A stretch of 64,000 nucleotides of DNA. Source: Vespula vulgaris (lineage: Eukaryota; Arthropoda; Insecta; Hymenoptera; Vespidae). The stretch covers positions 1,382,001 through 1,446,000 of the forward strand of contig NC_066606.1 of assembly GCF_905475345.1 (NCBI RefSeq), written 5' to 3'. The position numbers and the translations under genes are program-made. Below are positions 1 through 15,150 of the stretch, piece by piece. Each line of letters opens with the position of its first letter. Position 1 is the stretch's first letter. The notes below the pieces were generated by a model, which saw only the letters and a program-made list of their open reading frames with translations, was not told the DNA's origin and made no database searches.

Positions 1-1932
1 TAGATAATCACAGTGTTAATCTTTTATCATCGATTATTATTGCTCTTACTTTTCCAAAACTGGCAAATGTAATTTGGCCATGAGATAGATCTGATAAAAA
101 AATTGCACCATTTATTTAGTCATATAAGTAATTTTTTATTTCGTTTATATTTTATCAAGTAACTATATTTAAAGATATTGAACATATATTGTTTTTCTTT
201 GTTGAATTTTTCAAATAATTTATACCTTTTAAATTTAATATATAAAATTAATTTATTGAATGTTATCACAATTATTATACAATATGTTTTTCTTTTATTA
301 ATAGACTGCTTTACTCAGGAATATGCTATGTGTGAACAAAAGCATATAGAAATAATACTGCATTTATATAGTGATACGTTACCATTTTGTTTAAATTATT
401 CTTAACTTTCGATAAAAGATATTTATGCATTCCAAGATGTATCTTGCATCGATACTGATACTATTTTCTTTTTTTGTTATGTACATGTGTATATTTAGAA
501 TTAAGACTTTTTATAAAAAATTGATTAATACAAAAAATATATCACGATTACAAAAAATAGATCATTGATACATGGAAAGATAAATGCAATAATTTCAGAA
601 TATATTGTTGGAATAAATTTCTTATTATAAAGTTAAATAAAATATATGGAACTTTTTATACGCCCTTCGTTTGGAGCCTTTTGCACTACTACGCAAATTA
701 AACGTAATTTCGTCCTAGTATTATATATGTATAGTAATATTAACATTTATATATATATATATATTTATACATATATATTTTTTCTTTTATCTTTTTTTTT
801 TCTTGTTTTATTTACTCGCACACGCAGCGTTGTGATACATTTTATACGAACGAATTACTGCGAAATTTTTACTAGCGACGAAGAATTCGATTATCTTCAC
901 GATTTTTCTCGTTACGAGAAAAAAAAGCTTTAAACTTTTTTAACGTAGTTCTCAAAGCTCTCTGTATATGTAAACGTTCATGCATCTACCTAGTCAGAAT
1001 GATATTAATCACATAGGTATTCTCATTGCCCATTTGATTTCAATAAAAGTTATAGATTATAGAGTATATTTGATGATATAGATATCATTTATTATCATTA
1101 TCGTTACTATTATTACTATTACATTCTCTCCCGTTGAAATATATATTACAAATGTTACTATGATTAACATACGATCGCGATTCATACATTTTCGTTGAGT
1201 AATATAGAATTTTCCTAAATACAGATAAAATTATCTTTTAAATATCCATATGTTCTACATGATGATCTATCTATTTATGTATATATGTATATACATTGTA
1301 CATAAACGTGTTATATTAGAAGAAGGATCAGAATGAAATATAATTGTAATTTCTTCTTGCGAAATTTGTACACCTCCTTGTTACAAATTATTAGCAAATA
1401 CATTCGTGTATACAATATACGTACTTACATAGTTAATATCTTTTATTGAATTTATAGAATCATTTATAAAAATCAAAACTGCAATTAAAGACTAATCGTA
1501 TGATACGACAAAACATAACATAGTTTTTTTATTTTTGATAATGCGTCGATAGAATGTACCAACTAAAAAAATATACTTTTTTTTTTTCTATGATAATAAC
1601 AATAATAAAAAAGAAAAATATTCTACGTAAGTACCAATGTTTTATGGCAACTCGATCGATTGATATGCTTTTTAAAAACGATTGCGATTGCGATCGAATT
1701 AGAGAATGTCGGCGTAAGTTAAATAACTATGCGATATTCGATCGAATATTTAAAAATGAACGATATAGAAGATAATGATAACGATATCGATGTAATTATA
1801 TTTTAATCAGGTACAGAATTGTATGTTAAACTTTGCAATATTTCGATAAGTGTAGCAGACAAAAGGGGTTTTCAAAGTTTCACGAGGCCGCTCATGTAAT
1901 ATACATAAAAAGAAATGATTGTTCCACATGCT

Positions 1933-2008
1933 TTATTGTTATTAATATTATTGTTGTTGTTGTTGTTATTATTATTACTATTATTACTATTATTACTATT
2001 ATTATTAC

Positions 2009-2053
<45 letters not shown>
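1933..2053. repeat. (TTG)n/(TTA)n trinucleotide repeat
   Basis: TTG units pass into ATTATTACT and then pure ATT units. The Ile/Val-only frame over it is not a gene. Confidence 0.95.
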
Positions 2054-2258
2054 CCTGATTTGGTTAAAGAATATAATAAATATAAAATAGAATATAATTA
2101 TTTATCCTTGTTTTAAACAGGAACAGATACATTGCTTTTCGTGGAACTATAATATAAGAAAACATAATTATTAATAAGAGTCTTGGTGTATATATGTATA
2201 TAAGGGCTAATCGATAGATCAACGAATAACAAAAATATCAAATTTATTATTATTTCGT

Positions 2259-2309
<51 letters not shown>

Positions 2310-2317
2310 CACAAAAA

Positions 2318-2800
2318 CTTTGGAATAATTATAATAAAAACGATCAACAAACTGAGATATTTTATCGAACGTTGCATTCTCGTCGTTCATAGAATTTCGA
2401 GTAATCGATAATATACGAACGAAGTATCTATATAATTGAAATGATGCAATATAACAAATTCGCAATTTCTTCGTCTACGAATTTAATCAAGATAATTATT
2501 GATCGTAAATCGAGAGTTAACAAGCTGGTAAAATAAAGTGATTTCATTACTTTCGTTATTTGACAAAGAAGGCGAAGAGATAGGATTTAACGAACGCCGT
2601 TTAAAGCTCGAATTTTGAATAATTATAATAAAAATATTCAACAAAATCAAGATACTTCGTTTGAACGAAGGCGTCTGCGTTCGTCGTAGAATTTTCGTAT
2701 GTACCTAATCGATAATATACAAAGAACGAAGTACGATTTAAATTACAATTTAATTAAACAAATACATAGATCCGTTCGTCTTATTCTAAAAATTTGCTTA

Positions 2801-2844
<44 letters not shown>

Positions 2845-2990
2845 GTTTGAATTTAATCGATACTACAATTAATAATCGTAAAATTATGTTGACGTTACGA
2901 CGTTGAAAGAAATAAATTCAAGTTTAATTTTTTTTCTTTCATTCGTTATTTGGCAAATAAGAAGAAGTCGAAGAAGAATTAAACAAACGT
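2318..2990. repeat. Diverged direct duplication
   Basis: The segment with AATAATTATAATAAAAACGA, a GTCGTTCATAGAATTT core and AATCGATAATATACGAACGAAG (2318-2425) recurs in altered form at 2612-2730. A second block around CGTTATTTGACAAAGAAGGC (2552) recurs as CGTTATTTGGCAAATAAG (2944). It is old non-coding sequence lying beyond the receptor stop codon. Confidence 0.65.
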
Positions 2991-3239
2991 ATTACGTATT
3001 TCAACACAAGGTACGTAAACGTTTAAGATGACCGTCGATGATAACGATTCCTTAATCATCAACATTGTGTCTGATCAGGCTCGTTGATATTTTCCGTACG
3101 TTTCAATAAAACGTTTGCGTGACTGTTGTTGTTGGCTATATTACTTTCACGGCGAGCGACCAATTGCATAACGCTTTGTCGTTGACGATGATCATCTTCT
3201 TCATATTTATCCGGTTCAACCGACATCGCGGATTGATAG

Positions 3240-3287
3240 TCACACCTTCTCCTCTCCCGCCATCGGACCTGCGGTCGAGCGGATAAA
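3240..3287 (-). CDS. Receptor last coding exon, short C-terminal tail
   Basis: The acceptor CTGTTTCAG precedes 3287. In the phase set by the preceding exon it reads FIRSTAGPMAGEEKV and a TGA stop at 3242-3240. TTVS joined to FIRS matches the conserved TATTVSFxRS tail of insect calcitonin-type receptors. Longer open frames across the same DNA (down to 3059) are in other phases and would not match that tail. Confidence 0.8.
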   Translation of the reverse strand, partial: FIRSTAGPMAGEEKV

Positions 3288-6200
3288 CTGAAACAGTCAA
3301 CGTCCCAAAATGGACTCGACTTCGGCACGTTGTCATTGGCACGACACGGATGATTCGTTTCTTTCTATTTTCATTTCTCAAATATGTGTATATATATATG
3401 TGTGTGCATATATGTATATAGATATTATTTCTTACGTTCCCTTTTTTCGAATTTCTCAAAAATACAAAAACTGAATTTTTTTTCTCCCTTCAGGATCAAT
3501 AAAAATTTCTTTTCTCTATTTTATTTTATTCGGTTAAATCATCTCTAACAGCTACTCGTAAAAGCGAGATTACTTTTGACGTGTTTAACTCTTTCTTTTT
3601 TTTATTTTTTATTTTTCTACAAACGATATAGAGAGATAATGCGATTAATATGATCTTTTTTTAGACGCATTTACGCTGATCTTGCTCTCGTTAATCGATT
3701 CATAAAAAAAAAAAAAAAAAGAATGAGATGATGTATAAAAAGGATATCATTTTTTGTGAAGTATTATTTTCTCGTGTTCTCCTTGGTTTTATCTCCTTTT
3801 TTTTTTTATCGTGAAGAACGCGAGTAAATAAATGAAAAAAAAAAGAAAAACTCGATTTTAATGCATCGCACGTTTCTTTCTCGAAGAGAAAAATTGAACA
3901 GACCTACTTTACGCGTAAAAGTAAATTTGATTCATAAAGACTTGAGATGGGTTACGCAAAGAAATAAGATCTCCATTTCGAATTACTCCGAACTCTGGAA
4001 TCGCATATATTTGCATAGAATTCCTATCGATTTCCGAAGATACGAGAAATACCTTCATAGTGATACGAACTTCCTGTTTAATTCGAAAATCATGTCACGC
4101 GTGAACGTTTCTACACCACACGTAGTACTATGATATCTAACGAGGGGTAAATTTTAATAGAAATACTAGTTGAAATTATTATACCAGATGAAATAACTAT
4201 AATACGTATCCACGCGCGTGCATGTGTGTGCGTGTGTATCTTATTTTTTTTTTTTTTATTATTTCAATATATTCACTTCGATTATGTTTTATATATTTTT
4301 CCATCAAAAATTTCATTTCACTCGAATAAATAAATATATGTAAATAAGTAACTCTTCCCTTTTCTATATGATATTTTTTATTTCTCGACTTTTTCTATCC
4401 TTTTCCTTTTTTTTTTCTTAAAAAAAAAAGAAAGAAAAAGAAGAAAGAAAAAAGAAAAAAAAAATCGAGGACGGCCGACTTTAATACTCAGCGAAAAAAC
4501 TTACTTTGAAAGGTCCCGTGTCCTTTCTTAAGCATATGCTGACGTTCGAAGTGCATAAAAATGTAAATTTATATGTCTATCCCAAGGGAATACGGATATG
4601 GTATAAAAGAGAGATATCGAAACGAGTCGACCATCTGTTTTCTACGGTGACCAGATCGTGAGAATTCTAGATCATATATAAAAGATGATAATATCGTTTT
4701 TTTTTCCATTAAAAAATTTTCACATTATGTAATAACTATATACATGGACAATCGTGTAACAAAGAAAAACATATACACACACGCGTACACTCGAACATAT
4801 ATACACAGAGATTAGATACATGTTATTTTACGTTACTCGATCAAATTCTCGATCTTTCTTATAAACTTACTTTATCGAGCAATGATACAGCGTTTATGCG
4901 TCATAAAATACATACATTTGTTCTCCAATTTCAAATTTTAATTCATTGTTAATTTTTTATGGATTAATGCGAACCTTGCAATCCGGTTCGCGCCATTGAC
5001 CGTTCGTGCATCGATCACTACGCATGCAAAAATTGTGTTAAAAACCAATTGCGAAAACGTTACCTCTTCGATCGTCATCTTTCTATCTTTCGAGAAAAAA
5101 TATTAATTCATAGAATGATTGCGTTAAGAAAAGAAAGAAAAAGGACAATAACCAAAAAAAAAAAAAAAAGAAAAAGATATTATCCAGTTAGTATTTATCT
5201 AAGTCCTCGAAGTAATTTTGTTTATAGCGAATTCGTGTGACATTAATGTATGTAACTTTGTATATGTATATATGTATATATGAGTTGACAAAGTTCGACT
5301 TTCGGTGAAATTGTTTCTCAGGTTGGATCTCAAGTTCCACTTGAAATTTTCGTCTGGTTAAATTCACAACCATCCCATTTTCGATTTCCGTCGAGCTTCG
5401 GTCTTATAAAGTTAGAGATACTCGAGGTTTTATTTGAAACTTGTAAATTCTACAAGATACGCGATATCCTATATTGTATAAGTTCGAAGAAAACAACAAT
5501 ATTTCGTACATTTGAATCATCTCAAATTGAAAGCATGGATATCTCAATAATTTTTTACATTATAGAGAAGGAATATGTTATATAGGTTTGATTCGCTGAA
5601 AATCATATTTCTAAAATATGGCGAACTTTAATATACAATATCTCTTCTTGGATATTTTGATATTTTGAAAAATATAATACTTAAGGTAAATTTTCATTCA
5701 CCGGAAAGAATATATGTTTGATTCGTTGAAATATCGTATCGTATAAAGTACCTAAAATATTGGGAGACTTTGACGTATCTGTACTTCGATATTTTCAGAT
5801 ATATGACACTTCGTGTAGATTTACATTCACCACTATATCAGACTTCCTTAAAAATCACCTACGATATATTCTTCCTGAGAAATTTGTTTCTATTATCGTG
5901 TCATAAAAATTTACTTATATATCCAAGCTTTCAGTTTTTTAAATTAAATGATATGTGTACGTATACGTAAATCTAACATGATTAGAAAATATTTTTCAAA
6001 TTGTCTTCGATGATCAACGTAATACAATGATATTAACAAATCGATAATAGCTCCGATTCTTTTATAAACAAAATTCTTTACTTATCGACAGTTGCAATTA
6101 ATTTCTGTCGAAAAATTATTCCACTGGACAAATTCGAAAGTAATCGATTATTTACGAGAATACATAAAAATAATATTTCGAAATAACGAAGACAATTAAT

Positions 6201-7911
6201 AAATGAAAATATTAATAAAGCGATATAGTAAGAATACAGTCAATTAAGTTCATACGAAGTTGCGGCGATCGATCGGTGTGTGATAATAGGAGATGTGCTT
6301 TCTAGTAGTGTATAACTTTCTATTATACATATAGATATATATTATATATATATGTACATATAATATATATATATACGAATAGTTATATACATATATAACT
6401 ATTCGGTCACGATCACAGTTGCATAGCCGTCAATCTCGATAAAATCACAATACCAGTTGATCCTCTAGATATTCGATCGAGTCGAACGATCCATTTTATT
6501 TTTATTTTTCTTTTTCCCTTTCCTTTTTCTTTTTTTATCTGCATATGTATTTTTAAAACCTCGCCCGTCCTTTGGTTTACGTATTGTAACGTAAAGTTAT
6601 ACGAATTTGTATATGTGATCGTAATCTGTCAATATCCAAGGGAATAGTTTCCATCGGACGCATATATGTACTATATATCATGATCATTATAATTGATTCA
6701 AGCAATTTCACGTACAACGTATTCTAGATGTCTGATTGAACATTCCGATTTGACATTATTGCGAACGCTTTCAATAAATTCATTCCGTTTGATTGGTTAA
6801 ACGAATAGATAATACGAATATTTTATTATCCTTATAATTATAATGATTCAAATGTAATTTACGAGAAATAAATTCTCGTATGTGCGCAACCACAAATTTA
6901 TTTTTGTGGATTGTCCTTTCGACAACCTAAATAAAACTGTCTGATTACAAAAGTATTTACGAAAGTTTCAGAAATGTTTTGGTTTGATAGAAAGACGAAG
7001 AGGCAACGAATAAAATTAGAATGAAGAAAAAAAAATAAAGAAGAAGAAGAAGAAGAAGAAGAAAAAGAAGAAGAAGAAGAAGAAAAGGAAAGCAGCGTTA
7101 TTTCATAAATCTATAAATTAGAGGATTCTCTAATCTAAGAAAAGAAAGAAAAATTTCCATTGAATCTTTTCATACCGAGACAGTAGTGGCCGTACAGGAA
7201 TTCGCTCGTTTCCGTAGTAACATCGTACCTTCCCATTTTCGTTTGAACTGGGCTATCACCTATATATATATATGTATATATATAAAAAAAAAGAAAAAAT
7301 AGAAATAGAAAAAGTAAATCGAATATATAATATCTTTAATTTAATTTAATTTAATTTAATTTTTTTTTAAATCTTTCATTTTATCGATCGACTTACCTCT
7401 CCGTTACAGAAGCAGAAAAATACGGCGACGCAGAGGCCCTAGTTTAAAGGGGAAAAAAAAGACAAAAAAAAAAAAAACAAAAATACAGAATTCGTTAAAA
7501 AAAATCAACGATTAAGGATTATTTTCGAAATCCGTTTAAAATTAGCTTACACAAATAATATGCAATCGTTCCTGTTGATTCAAAGAACAATTGTATAAAA
7601 TCTATTTCACTTAATTAGCCCGATTCTCTCTCTCTTTCTCTTAGATTTTCTTTATTTTCCATAAAGATTGAATAGAAAATAAAAATATAAATAAGAACCA
7701 AAACAAAGAAATTTTATCGTTTTGTAATAGTCAGAGAGAAAGATAATTAAGTTAGATTATAGAAATAACAGAGTTTCTTTCTTCTCGTTTTTCTTTTCGT
7801 TTCTTTTCTGAACGGACAGACAGTAACAAATATGTAATTCCATTCCTTAAAACAATAGCAATCTCTTTTCTTTCTACCTTGATGAATATTTCATTGATGG
7901 AAAAGATAGAG

Positions 7912-7948
<37 letters not shown>

Positions 7949-8265
7949 GGGAGAGTGAGTGGAAGGAAGTAGGTAGAATTAAGAGTGATTCTATGGTAAT
8001 GGAAGCCTCTCCGTACTAACTTGGAAAGAGGCTGTAATCGCTGAAATAACTTCGTAAGCGTGTTCCCAAGGGTGCTTCTTCGGCGGCCTGAACGGAATGA
8101 CTAGATAGTGAAGGCCAAGAAGTGGTACCAATAACATCGTTGCTCTATGATAATGAGAAAAAGAAATGAGTCATATATTAATGAGTCATTATTTATTTAG
8201 GTCTTGTTAATGTTAACAAAGAAAGGAAGATAGAGAGATGGAGAAACAGATACATAGATAGATCG

Positions 8266-8296
<31 letters not shown>

Positions 8297-9598
8297 TAGA
8301 AAGAAAATATTTACCTGAAAGCTTGAAGCATTGATCTCGATGGTCTCGTTCCTATCGCTGGACCAGCACGTAGTTTCATCAGAAGAACACGTACGATGTT
8401 GAAGAGAAATAAAACGTTCAACAACGTCGATACGCATACCGGATAGACTAACACACTCATGTAATTGCCTTCGTTGATCCAACATCTAAAAATTAATGGT
8501 TTAAAGGTAACGTTTGTCGTTAACTTTTTTTCCTTTCTTTCTTTCTTTTTTTTTTTTTTTTCTTTTAATTTGAAAAACGGCAGCGAGCAGATACGCGATG
8601 AGTTTGCCGATATTTCCCGCATAGGAGAGATGGGCTAGTTCGATATCGGTGGAAAGTGGGCATGCGAGAAAGAGGGAAGGGGAAAAAGAATATGTAAAAG
8701 TTTATTCCATGTTCGATGTGCGAAACAAGTTCCGATGAATGCACCCTAGTTACAAACTACCAATAAAATTTCTGTCAATCGTAAATAGTTTTTCATAATA
8801 GATTACGAAATTTTTGTTAATCTCATCGAAATATCGTGATTATATCGTATTAATATTATTTGTTTTTAACGATAACAACGACAACTAATATTTATTTTCT
8901 CTATAGTATCAAACAGAATATACATATAGAATATATTGAAATCTTAATTAACTTTAACTTAATCAGAGAACTCGGTCAAAAGTTTAATTAACCCTTTCCA
9001 CTCTCTCCCGGTCATACATAATTTTGTAATATGACCTATGACGGCGACTTCAAAACATTTTTCTTTTTCTTTCTTTTCTCTCTCTCTCTCTTCTTTCTTT
9101 CTTTTCTTTTTTTTTTTGATGGTACCCCGTTGTAGTGAAAATTAAACAAAAATAAATGAATAAAAAAAGGTTTCTAGAAGGTATTTTCTAAGGTTCTACA
9201 GAAGGTAACATTGATAAGTGGTTTTCCAATTTGAATTTTCATTAATTTATTGCTATCTCGTATCTTTCGTTATTGAAAATAAATTTCGTATTTTATGATT
9301 ATCAGTAAAATCAATCTCTCTCGTGTAGAGTTATTAAAAGAAAAGTCTTGTAGTATTTACCGATGTCACGTCTTCAATCTTTTTATTAATTATCTTTCTG
9401 TATATACTATGATATAATCCCTTTAACTATAATTTTAGCATTATATAGAGTTTCTCATTTAACCTGGTTTCATTTTATCAAGGATGATTAAGTAACAACG
9501 TTTATGGAGTTGTGGTATAAAGTATATATGAATATGTTGTAGTAGTGGTGTTTAGAAAGTGCCAAAGGTTAAGAAGCTATAGACAGAGACAGAGAGAA

Positions 9599-9648
<50 letters not shown>

Positions 9649-12600
9649 TAACAAGATTATTATTTATTTATCGATCTTCGATATACGTATCCCTTCCGTT
9701 CTTTACCAATTCCACAATTGTGTTCGATTGGTTGGCCACAACGATTCGATAGTAAGTAAAAGTTTCTAATTCAATTGATCAAGAGCCTCTGATGCGGTTG
9801 ACTTTGTTCACTGTGCTTTCTCCTAAACGTCGACAAATTCTCGACTAGATTCTAGGAAACTTGACTATCGTTACAAGAAAGATCGATAGTTCACTCCGAT
9901 ACACTATGTCCAAAGTACCACTACCATTTATTGGGAAAATCCTGTGTATTTGGTCACATCGTTCGTACCAACCGATTCTAGAGAAAATTCGTGGTTTCGT
10001 CGTTGTTCTTGCTCGTTATTCGATAGACAAAAAATAAACAATTTCTTTCGAAATAATCTATAATCTTAAAGATTCAATGAGATTCGTGAAATATTCCGAT
10101 GATATAAAAGTTCGATCTCTGATATAATAATGTCGATAAAAATCATATTTAATATTTAAAAAAAAATTATTGTATTTATACCGATAATGATTGAGTTAGA
10201 ATTATAATATCATATAAAAAAATTTTAATTCAGAAAAAAAAGGAAGAAAAATTATATATCTTATACCGATAATGATCGAGTTAGAATTTTTAAGATCGAT
10301 CGATAAATAAGAATTTGAAAAAAATTGAAGATAACGATCGTGAATGAGACACGATTCAACGATCAAAGGTTTATGATCATGATATAAATTAAATGACTAT
10401 GATGTAACGATCTCACGTTGACTCACTGTTCGGTGTCTACAGGATCGTAGCTTGTAGCTCTTAAAATGGCATAAATGGTAACGATAATCCCTGGCATGGA
10501 CCAACCAAGAGCCATCAGCCAGTTGACCAATCTGTGCTCGCTTGTAAACGCCAAAACGAGTAAAGTGTGAAGATAAAAGCCTTCGCAAAGCATCCATGCG
10601 TAATTCGTCAAGAGGAAGTAATGAAGGAGGACGTGTAATAGCCGGCATATTATCTAAATAGAAAAAAATTATATCAATGAAAAAGATCATCGGAGTAATT
10701 AATCAACACGTTATATGTTATTTCTATTATACGTACGCTATTAGTTAACAAAAGATTTGTATTGGCTACAACGAATCTGTACCATATCAACCATAGTGCG
10801 TTGTTAAGGACGAACGAAACGAATAGATTCATATGCAGAGTTATCCTCGCGCATCTTAGCGATCTGTATAACAACAACAACGACAACAACAACAAAGATA
10901 GATTGTTTTCTTCTTCTTTGTTTTTTTTTTCAATCGAAAAAATAAGAAAGAAAGAAAGAACCGATGAAACTTACCGAAAATATGTGAGAATCACTAGTGA
11001 TAAAAGTAGAGCCACTAATGATATGGCATAGCCTACTTCGTAAATGCCATTGATACCTTGTTGCCACTGTATTTAAAAAAAAAAAGAAAAAAAAAGAAAA
11101 CAAAGGGAAGACAAGAAGAATAAAAAATTGATATTTCAATTGCCCAATTAACTTATGATTTAATTAACGTGACGATTAATGAATATCGCTATTTTAATTA
11201 AAATGGACAAACAAAATTGTTTCGAGCTAGATCAATTTGTTGTATATCCTTGGAAGTTTATCTGTATATTTTTATTATAATAACAATTATAAACGAAATT
11301 TATAGCCTTATGATAGTTACTTGGATTTTCAAGTAAGAGTTAAATAAGATTCATGAGTTTATAGAAATCATTTTTATATATGTATATATGTATGTATGTA
11401 TGCACGTATATACGTAAATATGTGTAAATCTATATTATACCATATCTCATTTTAATTGAAAAAATTTCATCGATTTTTTTACTTTTTTTTATATTTTTTA
11501 TTTTATCATACCATAGTTTATGGAGAATTACACGCATACATACTTATCTACATATGTATGTATTCATAAATTATTGAATTTATTCGAATAAGAAGTAATC
11601 ATTGAATTTTATTCGAATCAATCGAATTGATATGACGTATTGATAAATTAATGACATATAATATATGTACATACCTACTTCGTCACATAATCTATATGAA
11701 TTTATCTAAAGAATATTATATATTTTATCTTAGATATTATACAAGCTTAGATTAGATCAATTTAAGTATTTTGCTTACAAGAGACTCGTTCATCTTTGTA
11801 TTAGTACGAAAATACTAATCGATTTTTCGCAATGACATTTTCAAATCGAAAGGTTTTACTTACAATCAGATCTTCGATATTAATACAAGTCGTGTAATTG
11901 CTCCAGACTGTGTGGGAAATCGGATGTCGAAACCAGGTGCCATTTATCTCACAATATTTGTGTGCCTTCACTGAAACACAAACGAAACGAATCGATGGGT
12001 TCCAAAATAATATAAATTAGATATCTCGAGATTTAATTCTTAAGAAAATTAAATATACTTTCAAATTTTCTTAAACTCCAATAAAAAAATTGTATTTATT
12101 TATTCATTTATTTATTTGAAGAAATTTTTAGTATGGATCCGATTAGTATAATGTAGTTTTGAAAAATAAAATAAACGAGAAGATTGACAATCTCTCTTTC
12201 TCTCTTTCTTTCTTTCATTCATTCTTTCTTTTTTTTCTGTTTTTTACTCTTTGAAGATATTTTGAGATGAGAAAATTGCGAGCTACAGGTGATACTTTTA
12301 ATTGCAAAACTTTCAAACGAACTCGAACGTTTTCAAGAAGTTTCTGCAGGAAGGAAATAATAGAGCATTTACAAACGACTCGCAATCTGTGCTTCTCTTA
12401 AAACGGGTCTTCGATATTTCTCTGTTATCGATCAAGAGAAGAGTCAGAGGAACGAGAGCTTGTTTAATCGCGTACTTTTAAGAAAATAAATCGTGACAGG
12501 AGACAAAGTGTAAATAAATTGGAATTTAATTTTGAGAGCTATCGCTCGTTTAACTTTTATCATTCGGAGATTTTCGAAAAATTTTCTATTAAGACGAATA

Positions 12601-13716
12601 TCTATATATCTATTATAACATGAAAAATTTTCTTCGTTTTCAAGTTCCTCATCGGTAATTGTATATTCAATTTAATCGAACTGACTTTGTTTATATTTGA
12701 TTTGGTTAAACAATTCGATTGAAATAATATAGTTATTATAATATTATTTATTTCACTTCATAATTCTTTTGTATTTTACTAATGCCTTAAAAATTAATCG
12801 CTTAAAATATTCGCTTTAACATTACATAACTCGAAATATGCGTTAAATATTAATTAATTTTACTTTAACATGTCAATACGGTTATATGATCTTGAAATAT
12901 TGATCTTGGAATCGTCGTTGTTCCAAAGTATAAATAGAAACAACACTCGATTGACATTGATTGTTATTGAACTAGTATTATTTCGTATTCCGGCGAGTAC
13001 ACATCGAAGGTCTCTCTTTCTAAACGTTTAAGATTAAAATATCAATACTTTGAAGAATTGCATAATTATTTAAACAATATTTAATGCACGTGAAATATAC
13101 TAAACTAATATTTAAACAATAGTATACTCGTTTAAACATTACAATGCTCGTAACGTGTGAGAAACTCCAAATAACCTTGATCTAAAATTTCAATAGTTTA
13201 ATATTTCCATTTCGAGGTCATTGATTACGAGTTATGTCAACATAAACGAACTCTTAAGTGCCTTTGAATGATTAATAGGATCAGTTTTCTTTTGGATACC
13301 GACGAGTAAACATAGAAGCTCTCTCTCTCTTTCTAAACATCGTACAAGAATAACGAAGATCAAATGTAAGTACATTTTTATATATCTAAAATGTTAAACG
13401 TTAAATATTTTCGATAGTTTCTTATTATAAAAATGATGTTAATAATTTTTTTCTATTTGTTTTTTGTTCGAAATAATTGATCTGATTTATCGAAGCCCGT
13501 TACTAACGCGATTGTTACGTTAGATGTAGAACGAGTATAACTTACACAATCTTTATACAACAATGTTTCCAATTTCCGCTAATAATTCATATTTCGTTTA
13601 TACTTGTCACCGAAGTCAAATACAACTCGAGTGAAAGATTACGAACAGACAAGTCCAAGTTTACGGAGAAAGATTCATCAAAATCTAAGAGGGTTATGAA
13701 ACAACAAAGTGACCGA

Positions 13717-13771
<55 letters not shown>

Positions 13772-15102
13772 GAAAAAAAGGGTGAGACTTAGGATAGAAC
13801 GTCCTCGATCCCCTTAGATCGTTCGTTCGATCAATCACTCAAATCTAAAAAAAGAAAAAAAAAAAAGAGCGAGAGAGAAGAACGTTGACGATTTTCTGAC
13901 TTTTAAACGGCCTTTTTTTAAAGAGGATAAAAATGTTTCTTTGCGTAGCATCACGTTGATCTACTTGATCTACCAGTTTTATTCCCGTTTAGAAATATCG
14001 AATTATAAATAATTTCCTTCCCTTCCTTTTTATCCTTTTTTTTTTATTTTTTATTCAATTTTTTTTTTGCAACACTTATAAGTACTAAACACGGGGAAGA
14101 TATGAAGCATTTTGTACGCTTCGATAAGGAATAAGAACAAGGTTATAAAGCGTTTTTCTTTTTCTTTTTTTTTTTGTTTTTTGTAGTTATTCGGGACAGC
14201 TGTAAAATGATGTTAAACGCAAATTATTACAGAAATAAGAATCTTTAGAATTATTTCCAAGATGAAAGAAAAGAAAAAAAGAAAAATTGATAGATATAAA
14301 AGTATTGTAAAAACATTGTAGAGAATTTCACGTTCAATATTAGTTTAATATTATAAGAATATATACATAGAATATTTAGAAAAGAAAAGATAAAAGATCT
14401 ATGAAAGTTGAAAGAATAATTACTTCGCATAGTTGATTCTTTTTTCTTTTTATTTCCTCTCTTAATAATTCAAAGATGAAATTCTCGTGAGATACTTATC
14501 GATATTAATTTTAACCGACTGCTTGACTTTAAACTGCAATCGAAACTTCACTTGTTATATGTAGTCTTAATTGACGAAAGTTAGATATTGCGTTTCACGA
14601 GTAGGAAGGGTCCCGTTGCTCAACGAGTTATTTGATTGTTTCGTGCGATAGAACAGAAGAATCCTAACAAATAAATCTAAGGAGAATATCCCATAAGAAA
14701 ACAGATTTACGTAGGTACGTGAAACTTTTCTTTAGACAACCACAAAGATTAATATATATATATATAAAAATAGTTGTAAAACGCTGAAGCAAATAAGAGT
14801 AAAAGTAAAAGGAGAAAGGAGGAGGGATAACAAATTTTCCTCGGATGGTTTCGATCGGTGAAAAGTAAGTAAAACGAGAGAAAAGTAAAGATAAGGTACT
14901 TTAAAATCTTGACCATTTTCTATTCAACGTAAAACGTCTTTCACATTGGAGTGCCAGCGTTTGTACTTTGATGGCTCCCGATAGCTTTTCTCGACGAGAT
15001 CCTTCGATGTTTGCACGTTACCAACGAATAATACACATTGAATGGCATCGATGAGAGAGCGAGTATCTTCTCTTTCTTTTTCTTTCTGAATTTTATTTCC
15101 TT

Positions 15103-15150
<48 letters not shown>

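Larger units (their letters stand above)
1..3239. other. Non-coding, downstream of the receptor stop
   Basis: AT-rich DNA that should contain the receptor 3' UTR (minus strand). I see no credible coding frame. It holds simple repeats (735-780 AT, 1933-2053, 2264-2305, CT run near 2800-2840) and a diverged duplication. Confidence 0.6.
3288..7175 (-). other. Last intron of the receptor gene
   Basis: 3.9 kb between the tail exons, with A/T runs, a diverged 130-bp duplication and one perfect hairpin. Open frames here (for example 3861-4133 +) lack coding character. Confidence 0.7.

Noticed and set aside
3059..3328. 90-codon minus-strand frame overlapping the receptor tail exon
   Set aside because: The phase set by the preceding exon gives FIRSTAGPMAGEEKV and a stop, which matches the receptor family; the longer frame is out of phase.
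8213..8485. Minus-strand frame starting MLDQRRQLHE
   Set aside because: It is the out-of-phase shadow of the TM5 exon; the correct phase gives CWINEGNYMSVLVYPV.
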